Assembly: GCA_032027005.1 (NCBI GenBank)
Contig: JAVSMW010000007.1
Location: forward strand, 62,001 to 126,000
Length of the DNA: 64,000 bases
DNA from: JAVSMW01 sp032027005
GTDB taxonomy: Bacteria; Bacillota; Thermincolia; Thermincolales; UBA2595
Direction of reading: 5' to 3'
Below, in pieces: positions 42,468 to 51,229 of the stretch (positions are counted from its first letter, which is position 1; each line of letters starts with the position of its first letter). The translations under genes and the position numbers were made by a program. The notes under the pieces were generated by a model. The model worked only from the letters and a program-made list of their open reading frames with translations. It was not told where the DNA came from and searched no databases.

Positions 42468-43231
42468 AAATTCCACCCCATAATCTTATGCACAACAGGC
42501 TTTAAAAAAGTGGTGTTGACAAAAAACCGGTATATTCTGCTGCCGTAAATTTTTAAGTCCAACCAGCGAAAATAGATGTCTATTATCTTTTCTCGTTCAG
42601 TGAAAAGAAGCCCCTCGAGTTCTTGGTTGCCGCTTCTTCCTTTGGTATTATAAACTGCTATTGGAATTTCAACATATAAAGAACTGCTCCGGAATTTAAA
42701 TAAAACCCTCAACAGCCATTCATAGTCTGCCGACAATTTAAACGCCGTATCAAATAACCCGTATTGTTTAAACACCCCGGCCCGGGAAAAAATAGCCTGG
42801 TGGCAGATTGTATTATGGAGAAAATACATTTTATCTAAAAGTGAATGTCTTTTTATCACCGTTTTTCCATCATCTAAAAGTACAACATCACCATATAAAA
42901 TATCAATATCGTGTTTAACAAAAACATTTACTATCTTTTCTATTACAGTTTCGTTATAAAATACATCGTCAGCATTTAAGAAAAAGACTACTTCACCGGT
43001 TGCTGCCTGAATCCCCTTGTTCATAGCATCATAAATTCCGCAATCCTTTTCACTGACAATCACAGCAATTTGGTCCCGGTATCTTCCTATGATACCCAAA
43101 GTACCGTCACTAGACTGCCCGTCTATAATCACGTAATCAATGTTTTTATATGTCTGTGCAAGGACACTTTTTATAGTTTCTTCAATTGTGCCTGCGGCAT
43201 TGTAGCAAACAGTGATAACTGAAACTTTCAT
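42464..43231 (-). CDS. Glycosyltransferase family 2
   Basis: GT-A enzyme of the WcaA/WcaE type: VSVITVCYNAAGTIEETIKSVLAQTYKNIDYVIIDGQSSDGT, VSEKDCGIYDAMNKGIQAATGEVVFFLNADDVFY (DxD-like ADD), ICHQAIFSRAGVFKQYGLFDTAFKLSADYEWLLRVLFK. Length 255 aa is typical of this short subfamily. ATGA overlap with both neighbours, so translation is coupled along 43228-44607, 42464-43231 and 41544-42467. Sugar unknown. Confidence 0.88.
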   Translation of the reverse strand: MKVSVITVCYNAAGTIEETIKSVLAQTYKNIDYVIIDGQSSDGTLGIIGRYRDQIAVIVSEKDCGIYDAMNKGIQAATGEVVFFLNADDVFYNETVIEKIVNVFVKHDIDILYGDVVLLDDGKTVIKRHSLLDKMYFLHNTICHQAIFSRAGVFKQYGLFDTAFKLSADYEWLLRVLFKFRSSSLYVEIPIAVYNTKGRSGNQELEGLLFTEREKIIDIYFRWLDLKIYGSRIYRFFVNTTFLKPVVHKIMGWNL

Positions 43232-44607
43232 AAGATTGACCCTTCCACGTATATTTTGATGTCATGGCATCGGTTTACTATGATTTCTTTGTACAGTGTA
43301 ATATAGTCCTCAGCCATTTTGGGCAGAGTGAATCTTTGTTGAACAGCCATCGGTGCAGCTATATGCATTTGAGACAACAATTCATTGTCCTCGAGGAGCA
43401 ACTTTATTCCATGCACAAAATCACTGGAATTTTTATAGTCCGCAAGATAGCCAGTTTTCATATGCTGAACCAGTTCCGGGATGCCACCGGTCCTGAAGGC
43501 CACTACAGGTGTTCCGCAGGACAAGGACTCAAGAACCACAAGAGGGCAGTTATCAGCGAGAGACGGGTAAATAAAAAGGTCTGCTGCAGAATAATATTTT
43601 GCCAGAGTATATTCGTCAGTTATATAAGGGACATTGACCCAGCTATCGCCTTTACCCTTAGCCGCTGAAATGACCCCGGCATTAAGGAAGAGTATATCCT
43701 GCCTATCCTGAAGCCGTTGATACGCCTTATCCACGAAGTCCCCACCCTTCCAGTAATTGCCTGTACCTTCGTGAGCAGTAAACAGGAGAATTTTTTTTCC
43801 CAGCGGCAGATTCAGCTCTTTCCTTGCCTGATGTTTGTCCAAAGCCTTAAAAACAGAATTATCAATGCCGTTATAAATCAGACGGACATCCTTGTCCCCT
43901 AAAATACTCCGTTCAACTTTATCTTTAAGCCATTTTGACGGGCAGACAATGGTGAGGTTTGAATGAGCATATATCTTTTTTTTGGTTTTCCACAGGAAGG
44001 CGGAAGTATCTTTACTGATGGCAGGGTAAATATTCAAATCAGGACAGCTGCCGCACCCAGTAAGCCAGCGTTCACAGTCAAAGGAATGGGCGCAATGGCC
44101 GGTAATAGCCTGCATATCGTGGAGCGTCCAAACCGTTGGTTTGAGAGCAGTCAACTCTGGCAGGGCAAAGGGGCTGAAGTAGCCGCCATGAAGGTTGTGC
44201 AGATGAATCAAATCTGACTGTTGAAAGATATCGAGGTCTTTGATCCTGTGGCTAGCCAGGTGGAAGAAATCGAGCCAGCCGAGTTCCTGCTGGGCGGTGT
44301 AAAGTAATTTCTGCTTTGTTGAATTGTCCCTTAATAATTCTTCGACATTAGGGTCATCTGAAATTACGTTGTCTACCAAAATCCTCGAACTATATCCCGC
44401 ATTTATCAGCCTGTTATTCAGACGAAAAGCAGCCTTTGCAGCACCCCCAACACAATCGAGGGTATTAACATGTAAAATTCTTTGTATCGAGTCATTCAGG
44501 AAATGTTTAATAGAAATTCTTCTTTCAATGCTTTTTCGCTGCATCATATAAGTTGTGCGGGCAAGCCAGGTGGCGGCTAGCCTTTTTAATACACTTTGAA
44601 ATTTCAT
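43228..44607 (-). CDS. Glycosyltransferase family 4 (WcaC-like)
   Basis: GT-B enzyme, 459 aa. Starts with a basic N-terminus and RILHVNTLDCVGGAAKAAFRLNNRLINAGYSSRILV; then HLHNLHGGYFSPFALPELTALKPTVWTLHDMQAITGHCAHSFDCERWLTGCGSCPDL, a signature of WcaC/WcaO-type enzymes of colanic acid-like loci. C-domain: KILLFTAHEGTGNYWKGGDF, FIYPSLADNCPLVVLESLSCGTPVVAFRTGGIPELV. Start ATG with TGAGGT. Overlaps the next gene by 4 nt. Family suggests a role in fucose-containing exopolysaccharide, consistent with gmd/fcl in the locus, but the linkage is unknown. Confidence 0.87.
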   Translation of the reverse strand: MKFQSVLKRLAATWLARTTYMMQRKSIERRISIKHFLNDSIQRILHVNTLDCVGGAAKAAFRLNNRLINAGYSSRILVDNVISDDPNVEELLRDNSTKQKLLYTAQQELGWLDFFHLASHRIKDLDIFQQSDLIHLHNLHGGYFSPFALPELTALKPTVWTLHDMQAITGHCAHSFDCERWLTGCGSCPDLNIYPAISKDTSAFLWKTKKKIYAHSNLTIVCPSKWLKDKVERSILGDKDVRLIYNGIDNSVFKALDKHQARKELNLPLGKKILLFTAHEGTGNYWKGGDFVDKAYQRLQDRQDILFLNAGVISAAKGKGDSWVNVPYITDEYTLAKYYSAADLFIYPSLADNCPLVVLESLSCGTPVVAFRTGGIPELVQHMKTGYLADYKNSSDFVHGIKLLLEDNELLSQMHIAAPMAVQQRFTLPKMAEDYITLYKEIIVNRCHDIKIYVEGSIL

Positions 44608-44645
44608 AATACCTCAGAACGCCGTATTTGTTAACGCCATTACCG

Positions 44646-45599
44646 TTAATTAAGGCCGTCGGTTGTCCACTTTAGCAACTTTTTTACTGCATCCTTGGTC
44701 TTAGAAAGTAATCCTTGTTGACTGGCATACCAACTAAAATTATTCCTTTGAGTGATTTCGTCAGCCACAGAATCACGGATCATAAACTTCGGATGCTGAA
44801 GAGGAAATTTCATTGCTTCTACCGGCATACTATCAAAAATACTGGTCTGAACCGTATGCGTTGCATCGGTATCAAATCCGATGTTGGAAACAAGATTTAC
44901 GTTTGGCAGTACAGCCAAACCTGATTGAAGCCAACAGGCGAATGTCCACCTTATAGCCCAGGAATTCAGCTTGTGTTCAAATACCGCCTGAAAAGTGTTT
45001 TTCCAATTCTCAGCAGCTTCGGAATTGCCTAGAATATCAATAAGCCATTGGTTATCCCGCACATAAGGCCAAGAGGACATTTCAAAATCGAAATACTGCC
45101 ATGCCCGCTTCCATGTTGCCCAACCCCAGCAATGGTTATATCGAGAGAAATAGTAACTGTCTTTGGTGCGCTTGTGTCCAAACTGGAAATTGTTGCCTGA
45201 TATCACCATTATCCTCTCGTCATTCCGGTAATACGATAGTAGTTCTTGGCAAAACCGAAAAAAGGTAGGGTCAGGAATACAATCATCTTCAAGAATGATG
45301 GCCTCCTCCTCATTAGCAAACACCCAGTTAAGCCCACTGGATACTCTTTTAGCACAACCGAGGTTAATATCAGAATAATTTTTCAATACCTCACAAGGCC
45401 AATCAACACGGTCAATAATAGCTCTGGCAGCTTCGCATTTTTCATTGTCGTCAGTCCGCCCGACACGAGGACCGTCCGCAATAACCAAAAGTTTAGATGG
45501 CTTTGCCGCACGGATTGCCTCAAAAACCTTGACAGTTGTATCCGGACGATTAAAAATAATAAACACTATTGGAGTTTTCAGTTGAAATTCAGCCATCAT
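44646..45599 (-). CDS. Glycosyltransferase family 2-like protein (HlpA-like)
   Basis: GT-A fold protein of 317 aa: TPIVFIIFNRPDTTVKVFEAI, LLVIADGPR, NLGCAKRVSSGLNWVFANEEEAIILEDDCIPDPTFFRFCQELL (EDD metal motif), MVISGNNF, then HCWGWATWKRAWQYFD, characteristic of a group often named hemolytic protein HlpA-like that is found in polysaccharide loci. The hemolytic label is historical and not supported by sequence. Start ATG with AGGGG. Followed by the coupled glycosyltransferases. Substrate unknown. Confidence 0.83.
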   Translation of the reverse strand: MMAEFQLKTPIVFIIFNRPDTTVKVFEAIRAAKPSKLLVIADGPRVGRTDDNEKCEAARAIIDRVDWPCEVLKNYSDINLGCAKRVSSGLNWVFANEEEAIILEDDCIPDPTFFRFCQELLSYYRNDERIMVISGNNFQFGHKRTKDSYYFSRYNHCWGWATWKRAWQYFDFEMSSWPYVRDNQWLIDILGNSEAAENWKNTFQAVFEHKLNSWAIRWTFACWLQSGLAVLPNVNLVSNIGFDTDATHTVQTSIFDSMPVEAMKFPLQHPKFMIRDSVADEITQRNNFSWYASQQGLLSKTKDAVKKLLKWTTDGLN

Positions 45600-45698
45600 A
45601 AAACCCCTTACATTTGTTTTCTTTTAATTCGAAATTATAATTTGAAAACTTCTGCAATCAATGATGTAAACCTAAGCTCTCCCTCCGCATTTCGTTTA

Positions 45699-46460
45699 TC
45701 ATTTTCCCGTAAACGGATTAGTAGATTTTTTATATAGACCTAACCACCCGGATTTTCTGCCAATTAGCCCAAAACTAATGTTAAACAGAATTGCCAAAAT
45801 GTTGTTAATAATCAAAGGTAATGAAGTATACCTGTAAAAGAATAAACCTCTACAGTGAACCAATCGTAGTGGAGTTCTTCTATATCTAAGATCAATTAGC
45901 TTTAATTGATGTGAAGAATGAAACTGGACCTGAGTGGTGTTATCACAAAAGACCATGAATATTCCGGTTGGGTGATAAGGTTTCACGTGATCAAAATCAT
46001 CAAAAAAATTCGGAGAATACAGAGGTGTCAGTATTATCAAATAACCCCCTGGCTTTAGTCGTCCAAGGTATGCATTAATAAAATTCAAAAGTTGGTTTGG
46101 TTGGAAATGTTCTATTATATGAGACATCAACAACACATCAAAAGTGCACGAAGTTCCTTTAAAATCATCAACAGTCATGCAGTCAAATCCTGCATCAAGG
46201 TTGGCCTTAACGGCATCAGGATTAACATCTATACCGAGAGCTTTTATTCCCATTGAATCTAAGACTTTTAATTTGTTTCCATAACCACAGCCAATGTCCA
46301 AAATTTTTTGCTGGGAAGAAATCTGTAACGAGGAAATCATTTGAATAAACTGCTTTTCTTCATACCTGATCTTAACTTGGTTCGTAAATATATACTTAAA
46401 AATACTTTTGTATAAAATAAAAACAAATATTTTTTTTAATGTGTTTTTCAAAGTTTTCAT
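45699..46460 (-). CDS. Class I SAM-dependent methyltransferase
   Basis: Seen: QQKILDIGCGYGNKLKVLDSMGIKALGIDVNPDAVKANLDAGFDCMTVDDF, i.e. motif I GCGYG and the acidic residue of motif II, then FDVLLMSHIIEHFQPNQLLNFINAYLGRLKPGGYLIILTPLY with the HxxEH-type motif. N-terminal 30 residues are basic/hydrophobic and the last 60 hydrophobic, suggesting membrane proximity. Length 253 aa. It sits right after Wzt in gene order. In Wzt-dependent systems such methyltransferases can cap and end chains, which would fit the carbohydrate-binding tail of the adjacent Wzt; sugar methylation is inference. Confidence 0.84.
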   Translation of the reverse strand: MKTLKNTLKKIFVFILYKSIFKYIFTNQVKIRYEEKQFIQMISSLQISSQQKILDIGCGYGNKLKVLDSMGIKALGIDVNPDAVKANLDAGFDCMTVDDFKGTSCTFDVLLMSHIIEHFQPNQLLNFINAYLGRLKPGGYLIILTPLYSPNFFDDFDHVKPYHPTGIFMVFCDNTTQVQFHSSHQLKLIDLRYRRTPLRLVHCRGLFFYRYTSLPLIINNILAILFNISFGLIGRKSGWLGLYKKSTNPFTGK

Positions 46461-46541
46461 ACTTCAGCTCTGTATCCTTTCGGACAAAAACATTATTACT
46501 TTATAAAGAATGATTTCAAATGCCTTTGGTAGCTTTACCAA

Positions 46542-47840
46542 TCAACTGTCTATTTCCCACTTGAAAACAGGCGCAACAAAGCCGGACCTCTTGGTTATCC
46601 AGTACGGGGAATCAGACAGTCCCCCTTCAATTGTTACATATATATAAGGACCCTCCCTATACTTAAGCAACCACCCTCTCAAAAAAAGGCTACCAATCAG
46701 TTCTATTCTGTATGTTCCTTCATTTAAAAACCGTTTAGGAATTTTTGAACGCAAGATATTGATTCCAGCTTCAAGTTTTGGCCAATTATTCTCCGCTTCA
46801 TCGGTATGTAAAGAAATATAAACCATGTCTTCACCCTCAGCATATATCGCATAGCCAACTGCCACTGAAGGGTCAAATATTCTCACTTCAGCTTCGATAT
46901 TCACCCAAATATCCGAATCGTTTCTGACTAAGGAATTCATGATGTTGCCATTTTCATCAGAGATGTAAAACTTCAATGGTTTAAAATAAGGATTGTCATA
47001 CTCCTGACCGGTGCAGTTGATCCACTCAGTTTGTTCGGAACTATGGTTTCCTTTTAACATATATTCTTGAATAAGGCCGCGCACATCGTTCGAAGATTTC
47101 TTTATTTCCCCTTTGTCCAACAGAATGCCGGACGAACAGAGTCCCTCAACGGCTCCCATATTATGACTTACAAACAAAACCGTCCTGCCCTCCTGGCTGA
47201 CATCCTTCATCTTCCCCAAACACTTCTTCTGAAACTGGACATCACCCACAGCCAGTACTTCATCTACAATAAGTATCTCGGGCTCTAAGTGAGCCGCCAC
47301 CGCAAAGGCCAGCCGTACATACATACCACTGGAGTACCGTTTGACCGGTGTATCAATAAACTGCTCTACTTCGGCAAAAGCCACAATCTCATCAAATTTC
47401 ATATCTATTTCCTTTTTGGTCATCCCCAGTATCGCGCCATTAATGTAGATGTTCTCCCGCCCGGTCAGTTCGGGATGAAAGCCTGTCCCCACCTCCAGCA
47501 GACTGGCTATCCGGCCTTTGATTTTAGCTGTACCTGACGTAGGGGAAGTGACCCGCGATAATATCTTGAGCAAGGTGGACTTGCCGGCGCCGTTCCGCCC
47601 GATGATGCCCAGCACTTCTCCCTGTTTAACATCAAAGGATACATCTTTTAAGGCCCAAAAGTCTTTATTGCCGCCGCAGGATTCCCCGCCAGGGAAATGG
47701 CAGACCTTTGAATTGGGATCTTCTTTACCTCGCAGTCTGGCCCACCAGCTCTGCAAATCCTGGCGTAATGTACCGTGTCCCAATACGCCCAGCCGGTATT
47801 TTTTTGACAGCCCTTCAACTTTTATTACTGTGTTACCCAT
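46542..47840 (-). CDS. wzt: Polysaccharide ABC exporter ATPase with carbohydrate-binding tail (Wzt)
   Basis: ATP-binding subunit of an ABC-2 exporter for undecaprenyl-PP-linked polysaccharide. Walker A GRNGAGKS at 81-88, signature YSSGMYVRLAFA at about 169-180, Walker B ILIVDEVLAVGD at about 189-200, then VSHNMGAVEGLC. Residues about 265-432 form a beta-rich C-terminal domain (NCTGQEYDNPYFKP, YIYVTIEGG) as in Wzt proteins that read a chain-end modification. Length 432 aa. Start ATG with AAGGGGT. It pairs with the permease 17 nt upstream. This system exports finished chains, so a chain-length cap is expected; the methyltransferase next door is the candidate. Confidence 0.92.
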   Translation of the reverse strand: MGNTVIKVEGLSKKYRLGVLGHGTLRQDLQSWWARLRGKEDPNSKVCHFPGGESCGGNKDFWALKDVSFDVKQGEVLGIIGRNGAGKSTLLKILSRVTSPTSGTAKIKGRIASLLEVGTGFHPELTGRENIYINGAILGMTKKEIDMKFDEIVAFAEVEQFIDTPVKRYSSGMYVRLAFAVAAHLEPEILIVDEVLAVGDVQFQKKCLGKMKDVSQEGRTVLFVSHNMGAVEGLCSSGILLDKGEIKKSSNDVRGLIQEYMLKGNHSSEQTEWINCTGQEYDNPYFKPLKFYISDENGNIMNSLVRNDSDIWVNIEAEVRIFDPSVAVGYAIYAEGEDMVYISLHTDEAENNWPKLEAGINILRSKIPKRFLNEGTYRIELIGSLFLRGWLLKYREGPYIYVTIEGGLSDSPYWITKRSGFVAPVFKWEIDS

Positions 47841-47857
47841 GTAAGCTACCCCTTAAT

Positions 47858-48715
47858 TTAGACAGTGTCCATAAAGTTTTTTTCCACCCGGCTGAACAGA
47901 ATAATCCCGGAAACCAAAATAGCTATTGTTATCCCCGCACTGGCCAGGAGGCGGACCAGGTCTATCGTCCCGGCCCCCAGGAAGGCAAAGCGAAAGGTTT
48001 CAATGACAGTTGCCATGGGGTTAAGCAGATAAAACCACTGCCATTTCCCCGGAATCTGGGACATTGGGTATACTACCGGGGTTGCATACATCCATAACTG
48101 GACACCAAAACTAACTAAAAAATTAAGGTCCCGGTATTTCGTGGTCATTGACGAAACAAGTATGCCCACTCCTAAACCCAAGGCGGCCATTTGGAGCAAG
48201 AGCAGTGGAGTCAGTAAAATCCACAGGTTAGGTTGAATTGCTGAACCTGAAAAAAAATAGTAGAGCATGACCAGAAGAAATAAGCCAAATTGGATACAAA
48301 ATGTAATCAGGTTTGTGATAACAACAGAGACAGGGATGGCCAGCCGGGGAAAATATACTTTTCCGAAAATACCGGCATTAGCCACAAAGGTATCAGCAGT
48401 TTTGGTCAGGCAGGTGGCAAAATAATTCCAGGCCACTATCCCCCCCAGGTAAAATAATATCTGGGGCAGACCATCAGTGGGTATCCGGGCTATTTTCCCG
48501 AATATCACTGTAAAAACCACGGTCGTTAACAGGGGCTGCAGCAGAAACCACAGGGGCCCCAGGATAGTTTGCTTATAATTGGCTACAAAGTCCCGCCTGA
48601 CAAACAGCATTATTAAATCCCGGTAGCGCCACAAATCCGCAAAATTTATATCAAACCAGCCTCTCCGGGGCTGTATTACTATTGTCCATTGAGCTTCATC
48701 AATGCTTCTGGTCAT
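47858..48715 (-). CDS. wzm: Polysaccharide ABC exporter permease (Wzm)
   Basis: ABC-2 type membrane subunit, 285 aa, six hydrophobic segments. Seen: LWRYRDLIMLFVRRDFVANYKQTILGPLWFLLQPLLTTVVFTVIFGKIARI at about 28-80, ATPVVYPMSQIPGKWQWFYLLNPMATVIETFRFAFLG at about 210-250. Start ATG with GGTGAATC. It lies 9 nt downstream of the UDP-glucose dehydrogenase stop and 17 nt upstream of Wzt. Forms the export channel with Wzt for lipid-linked glycans. Confidence 0.92.
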   Translation of the reverse strand: MTRSIDEAQWTIVIQPRRGWFDINFADLWRYRDLIMLFVRRDFVANYKQTILGPLWFLLQPLLTTVVFTVIFGKIARIPTDGLPQILFYLGGIVAWNYFATCLTKTADTFVANAGIFGKVYFPRLAIPVSVVITNLITFCIQFGLFLLVMLYYFFSGSAIQPNLWILLTPLLLLQMAALGLGVGILVSSMTTKYRDLNFLVSFGVQLWMYATPVVYPMSQIPGKWQWFYLLNPMATVIETFRFAFLGAGTIDLVRLLASAGITIAILVSGIILFSRVEKNFMDTV

Positions 48716-48724
48716 GATTCACCA

Positions 48725-50029
48725 TTATACTCCTATTCCTTCATAAACAAGGCCATGAGCCTCAACTTCGTTCCGGTTATAAATATTTCTGAAATCAAAG
48801 AAAAGGTTTCCGTCCATGCGGGACTTAATTTTATCCAGGTTCAATGCGCGAAACTGGTTCCACTCTGTCAAAATAACCATGCCATCAGCTCCGGAAACCG
48901 CATCATATTCATCAGATCCGTAATTGATCGTGTCTCCCCAAATCTTTTTGGAGTTTTCCATGGCCTGGGGGTCATATGCTTTGACTAAAGCGCCTTCCTT
49001 TAAAAGTTCATTAATAATTACTATCGCCGATGAATCTCGCATATCGTCTGTTTCTGCTTTAAAAGCCAGTCCCAAAATTCCCAGCTTAAGGCCCGACAAA
49101 TTCCCAAAACGTTTTTTAAGCTTTTCCACCATATGCATCTTTTGTTTAAAATTGCTTTCAATAGTAGTTTCCACTAGAGGCAGGGGCATCCCGCTCTCCC
49201 TGGCATAAGCCGCCAGGGCCTCAGTATCTTTGGGGAAACATGACCCCCCAAACCCCGGTCCGGGATTTAAGAATTTACTGCTAATGCGCCCGTCTTTACC
49301 CAAAGCCACGGCCACCTGCTTAACATCAGCACCCACAACATCACATAATCTGGCGATTTCATTGATAAATGTTACTTTCATGGCCAAAAAACAGTTAGAG
49401 CTGTATTTGATGAGTTCGGCCGTACGAAAATCAGTAAAAATAAAGGGAACCTCGTTTAGATATAAAGGGCGGTAAATTTTACGAATGGCCTCTATGGGCC
49501 GGGGATTGTCAGTTCCGATAACAACTCTGTCAGGATGCAGAAAATCATACATGGCTTTCCCTTCCCGTAAAAATTCGGGATTAGAGACAACATCGAATTC
49601 GTGATTCCCTGTATCGACAGAACTGATCAGTTCCTTAATCTTTTCATTTGTTCCCACAGGTACAGTGCTTTTGGTCACAATAATTTTATAACCGTTAATA
49701 TTCTTACCAATCATTTTAACGGCGTTGTCCAAAGCTGTTAAATCCGCTTTACCGTCAGGGCCCTGCGGGGTGCCCACTCCAATAAATAAAATATCGGCCC
49801 ATTTGATGCCGTTTTCTATGTCAGTGGAAAAACTCAGCCGGTTCTGCCTGACGTTTTCCTTCATTACCTCTTCCATACCGGGTTCAAAAATTGGCATAAT
49901 ACCCTGATTAAGCTTGGCAATTTTATCTTCAGCGATATCCAGACACATGACCTTGGAGCCAAAATTAGCGAGCCCTACCCCGGTTGTTAAGCCAACATAA
50001 CCAGTGCCTAAAACCGTTATTTTATACAT
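48725..50029 (-). CDS. ugd: UDP-glucose 6-dehydrogenase
   Basis: Oxidises UDP-glucose to UDP-glucuronate with two NAD+. Rossmann start KITVLGTGYVGLTTGVGLA, VGTPQGPDGKADLTAL, VVTKSTVPVGTNEKIKEL, FVSNPEFLREGKAM-like stretch, then GFGGSCFPKD with the catalytic cysteine, and the C-domain LGLAFKAETDDMRDSSA. Length about 434 aa. Start ATG at 50029 with GGAGGGAAG; the longer frame lacks a site. Product can be turned to UDP-galacturonate by the epimerase at 62171-63187. Substrate UDP-glucose is family-level. Confidence 0.9.
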   Translation of the reverse strand: MYKITVLGTGYVGLTTGVGLANFGSKVMCLDIAEDKIAKLNQGIMPIFEPGMEEVMKENVRQNRLSFSTDIENGIKWADILFIGVGTPQGPDGKADLTALDNAVKMIGKNINGYKIIVTKSTVPVGTNEKIKELISSVDTGNHEFDVVSNPEFLREGKAMYDFLHPDRVVIGTDNPRPIEAIRKIYRPLYLNEVPFIFTDFRTAELIKYSSNCFLAMKVTFINEIARLCDVVGADVKQVAVALGKDGRISSKFLNPGPGFGGSCFPKDTEALAAYARESGMPLPLVETTIESNFKQKMHMVEKLKKRFGNLSGLKLGILGLAFKAETDDMRDSSAIVIINELLKEGALVKAYDPQAMENSKKIWGDTINYGSDEYDAVSGADGMVILTEWNQFRALNLDKIKSRMDGNLFFDFRNIYNRNEVEAHGLVYEGIGV

Positions 50030-50080
50030 GGTTACTTCCCTCCATACCGGACCTTCCGGAAGCATTAACCTATAACTCAT

Positions 50081-51169
50081 TTACTCAAAATGCTGGTTCA
50101 CCTTAAAGCCCTCATTCCGGCAGAACAAATCTTTTTTGGCTTCTTCCAGGTCGGCGTCAACCATCATTTCAACCAGTTCCCGGAAAGTTACTTTGGGCTG
50201 CCAGCCGAGCTTTTCTCTGGCTTTGGTGGGATCGCCCAAGAGGATATCCACCTCTGTCGGCCTAAAGTACCTGGGGTCTACCTCAACCAGGATCTGGCCG
50301 GTAGCTTTATCCAGGCCCTTCTCCTCTACCCCTTCACCCTGCCATTCGATGTCAATGCCTACCCGGGCAAAAGCCGCTTCGGCAAACTCCCTTACAGAAT
50401 GAGTCTCTCCGGTGGCAACTACATAATCATCAGGCTCCTTCTGCTGCAGCATCAGCCACATGGCTTCCACATAGTCGGCGGCATAGCCCCAGTCCCTTTT
50501 GGCATTTAAGTTGCCGAGATAAATCTTATCATGCAGCCCCAGTTTAATCCGGGCTATAGCCCTGGTAATCTTGCGGGTGACAAAAGTTTCGCCGCGCAGC
50601 GGGGACTCGTGATTAAAAAGGATTCCGTTACAGCCAAAAATATTGTAAGCTTCCCGGTAATTTACAGTTATCCAGTAGGAGTACATCTTAGCTACAGCGT
50701 ACGGACTGCGGGGGTAAAAGGGGGTTCTTTCCGTTTGCGGAATCTCCCGGACCTGGCCATATAGCTCACTGGTTGAAGCCTGGTAGAATCTGGTTTTTTC
50801 ATTTAAACCCAAAATCCTGATAGCCTCTAAGAGCCTGAGGGTTCCGACAGCGTCAGCATTAGCTGTGTATTCCGGAGTTTCAAAAGAAACCTGGACATGG
50901 CTCTGGGCAGCCAGGTTATAGATCTCATCAGGCTGTACCTCCTGGATTATCCTGATGAGGTTGGTCGAATCAGTGAGATCACCATAATGCAGAAAAAAAT
51001 TGCGGTTTTTTTCATGGGGATCCTGATACAGATGGTCGATTCTATCTGTATTAAACAAAGATGCTCTTCTTTTGACACCGTGTACCTGATAACCTTTATG
51101 CAACAAAAACTCTGCCAGATAGGCCCCGTCCTGCCCGGTTATCCCGGTTACCAATGCGGTTTTTTTCAT
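50081..51169 (-). CDS. gmd: GDP-mannose 4,6-dehydratase
   Basis: NADP-dependent extended SDR enzyme making GDP-4-keto-6-deoxymannose. Seen: TALVTGITGQDGAYLAEFLLHKGYQVHGVKRRAS, HYGDLTDSTNLIRII, NLAAQSHVQVSFETPEYT, the catalytic TSELYGQ threonine/glutamate, and YAVAKMYSYWITVNYREAY, plus the N-terminal-arm RRASLFNTDRIDHLY and RDWGYAADYVEAMW. Length 362 aa. Start ATG at 51169 with GGAGGG. Followed 51 nt later by ugd. With manC and fcl in the window the whole route mannose-1-P to GDP-L-fucose is present. Confidence 0.96.
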   Translation of the reverse strand: MKKTALVTGITGQDGAYLAEFLLHKGYQVHGVKRRASLFNTDRIDHLYQDPHEKNRNFFLHYGDLTDSTNLIRIIQEVQPDEIYNLAAQSHVQVSFETPEYTANADAVGTLRLLEAIRILGLNEKTRFYQASTSELYGQVREIPQTERTPFYPRSPYAVAKMYSYWITVNYREAYNIFGCNGILFNHESPLRGETFVTRKITRAIARIKLGLHDKIYLGNLNAKRDWGYAADYVEAMWLMLQQKEPDDYVVATGETHSVREFAEAAFARVGIDIEWQGEGVEEKGLDKATGQILVEVDPRYFRPTEVDILLGDPTKAREKLGWQPKVTFRELVEMMVDADLEEAKKDLFCRNEGFKVNQHFE

Positions 51170-51229
51170 GTTTCCCTCCATGCTATGTTGAATAAGAGAT
51201 TTCCAAAAGCCGCTGTTGTGATGAATCAG

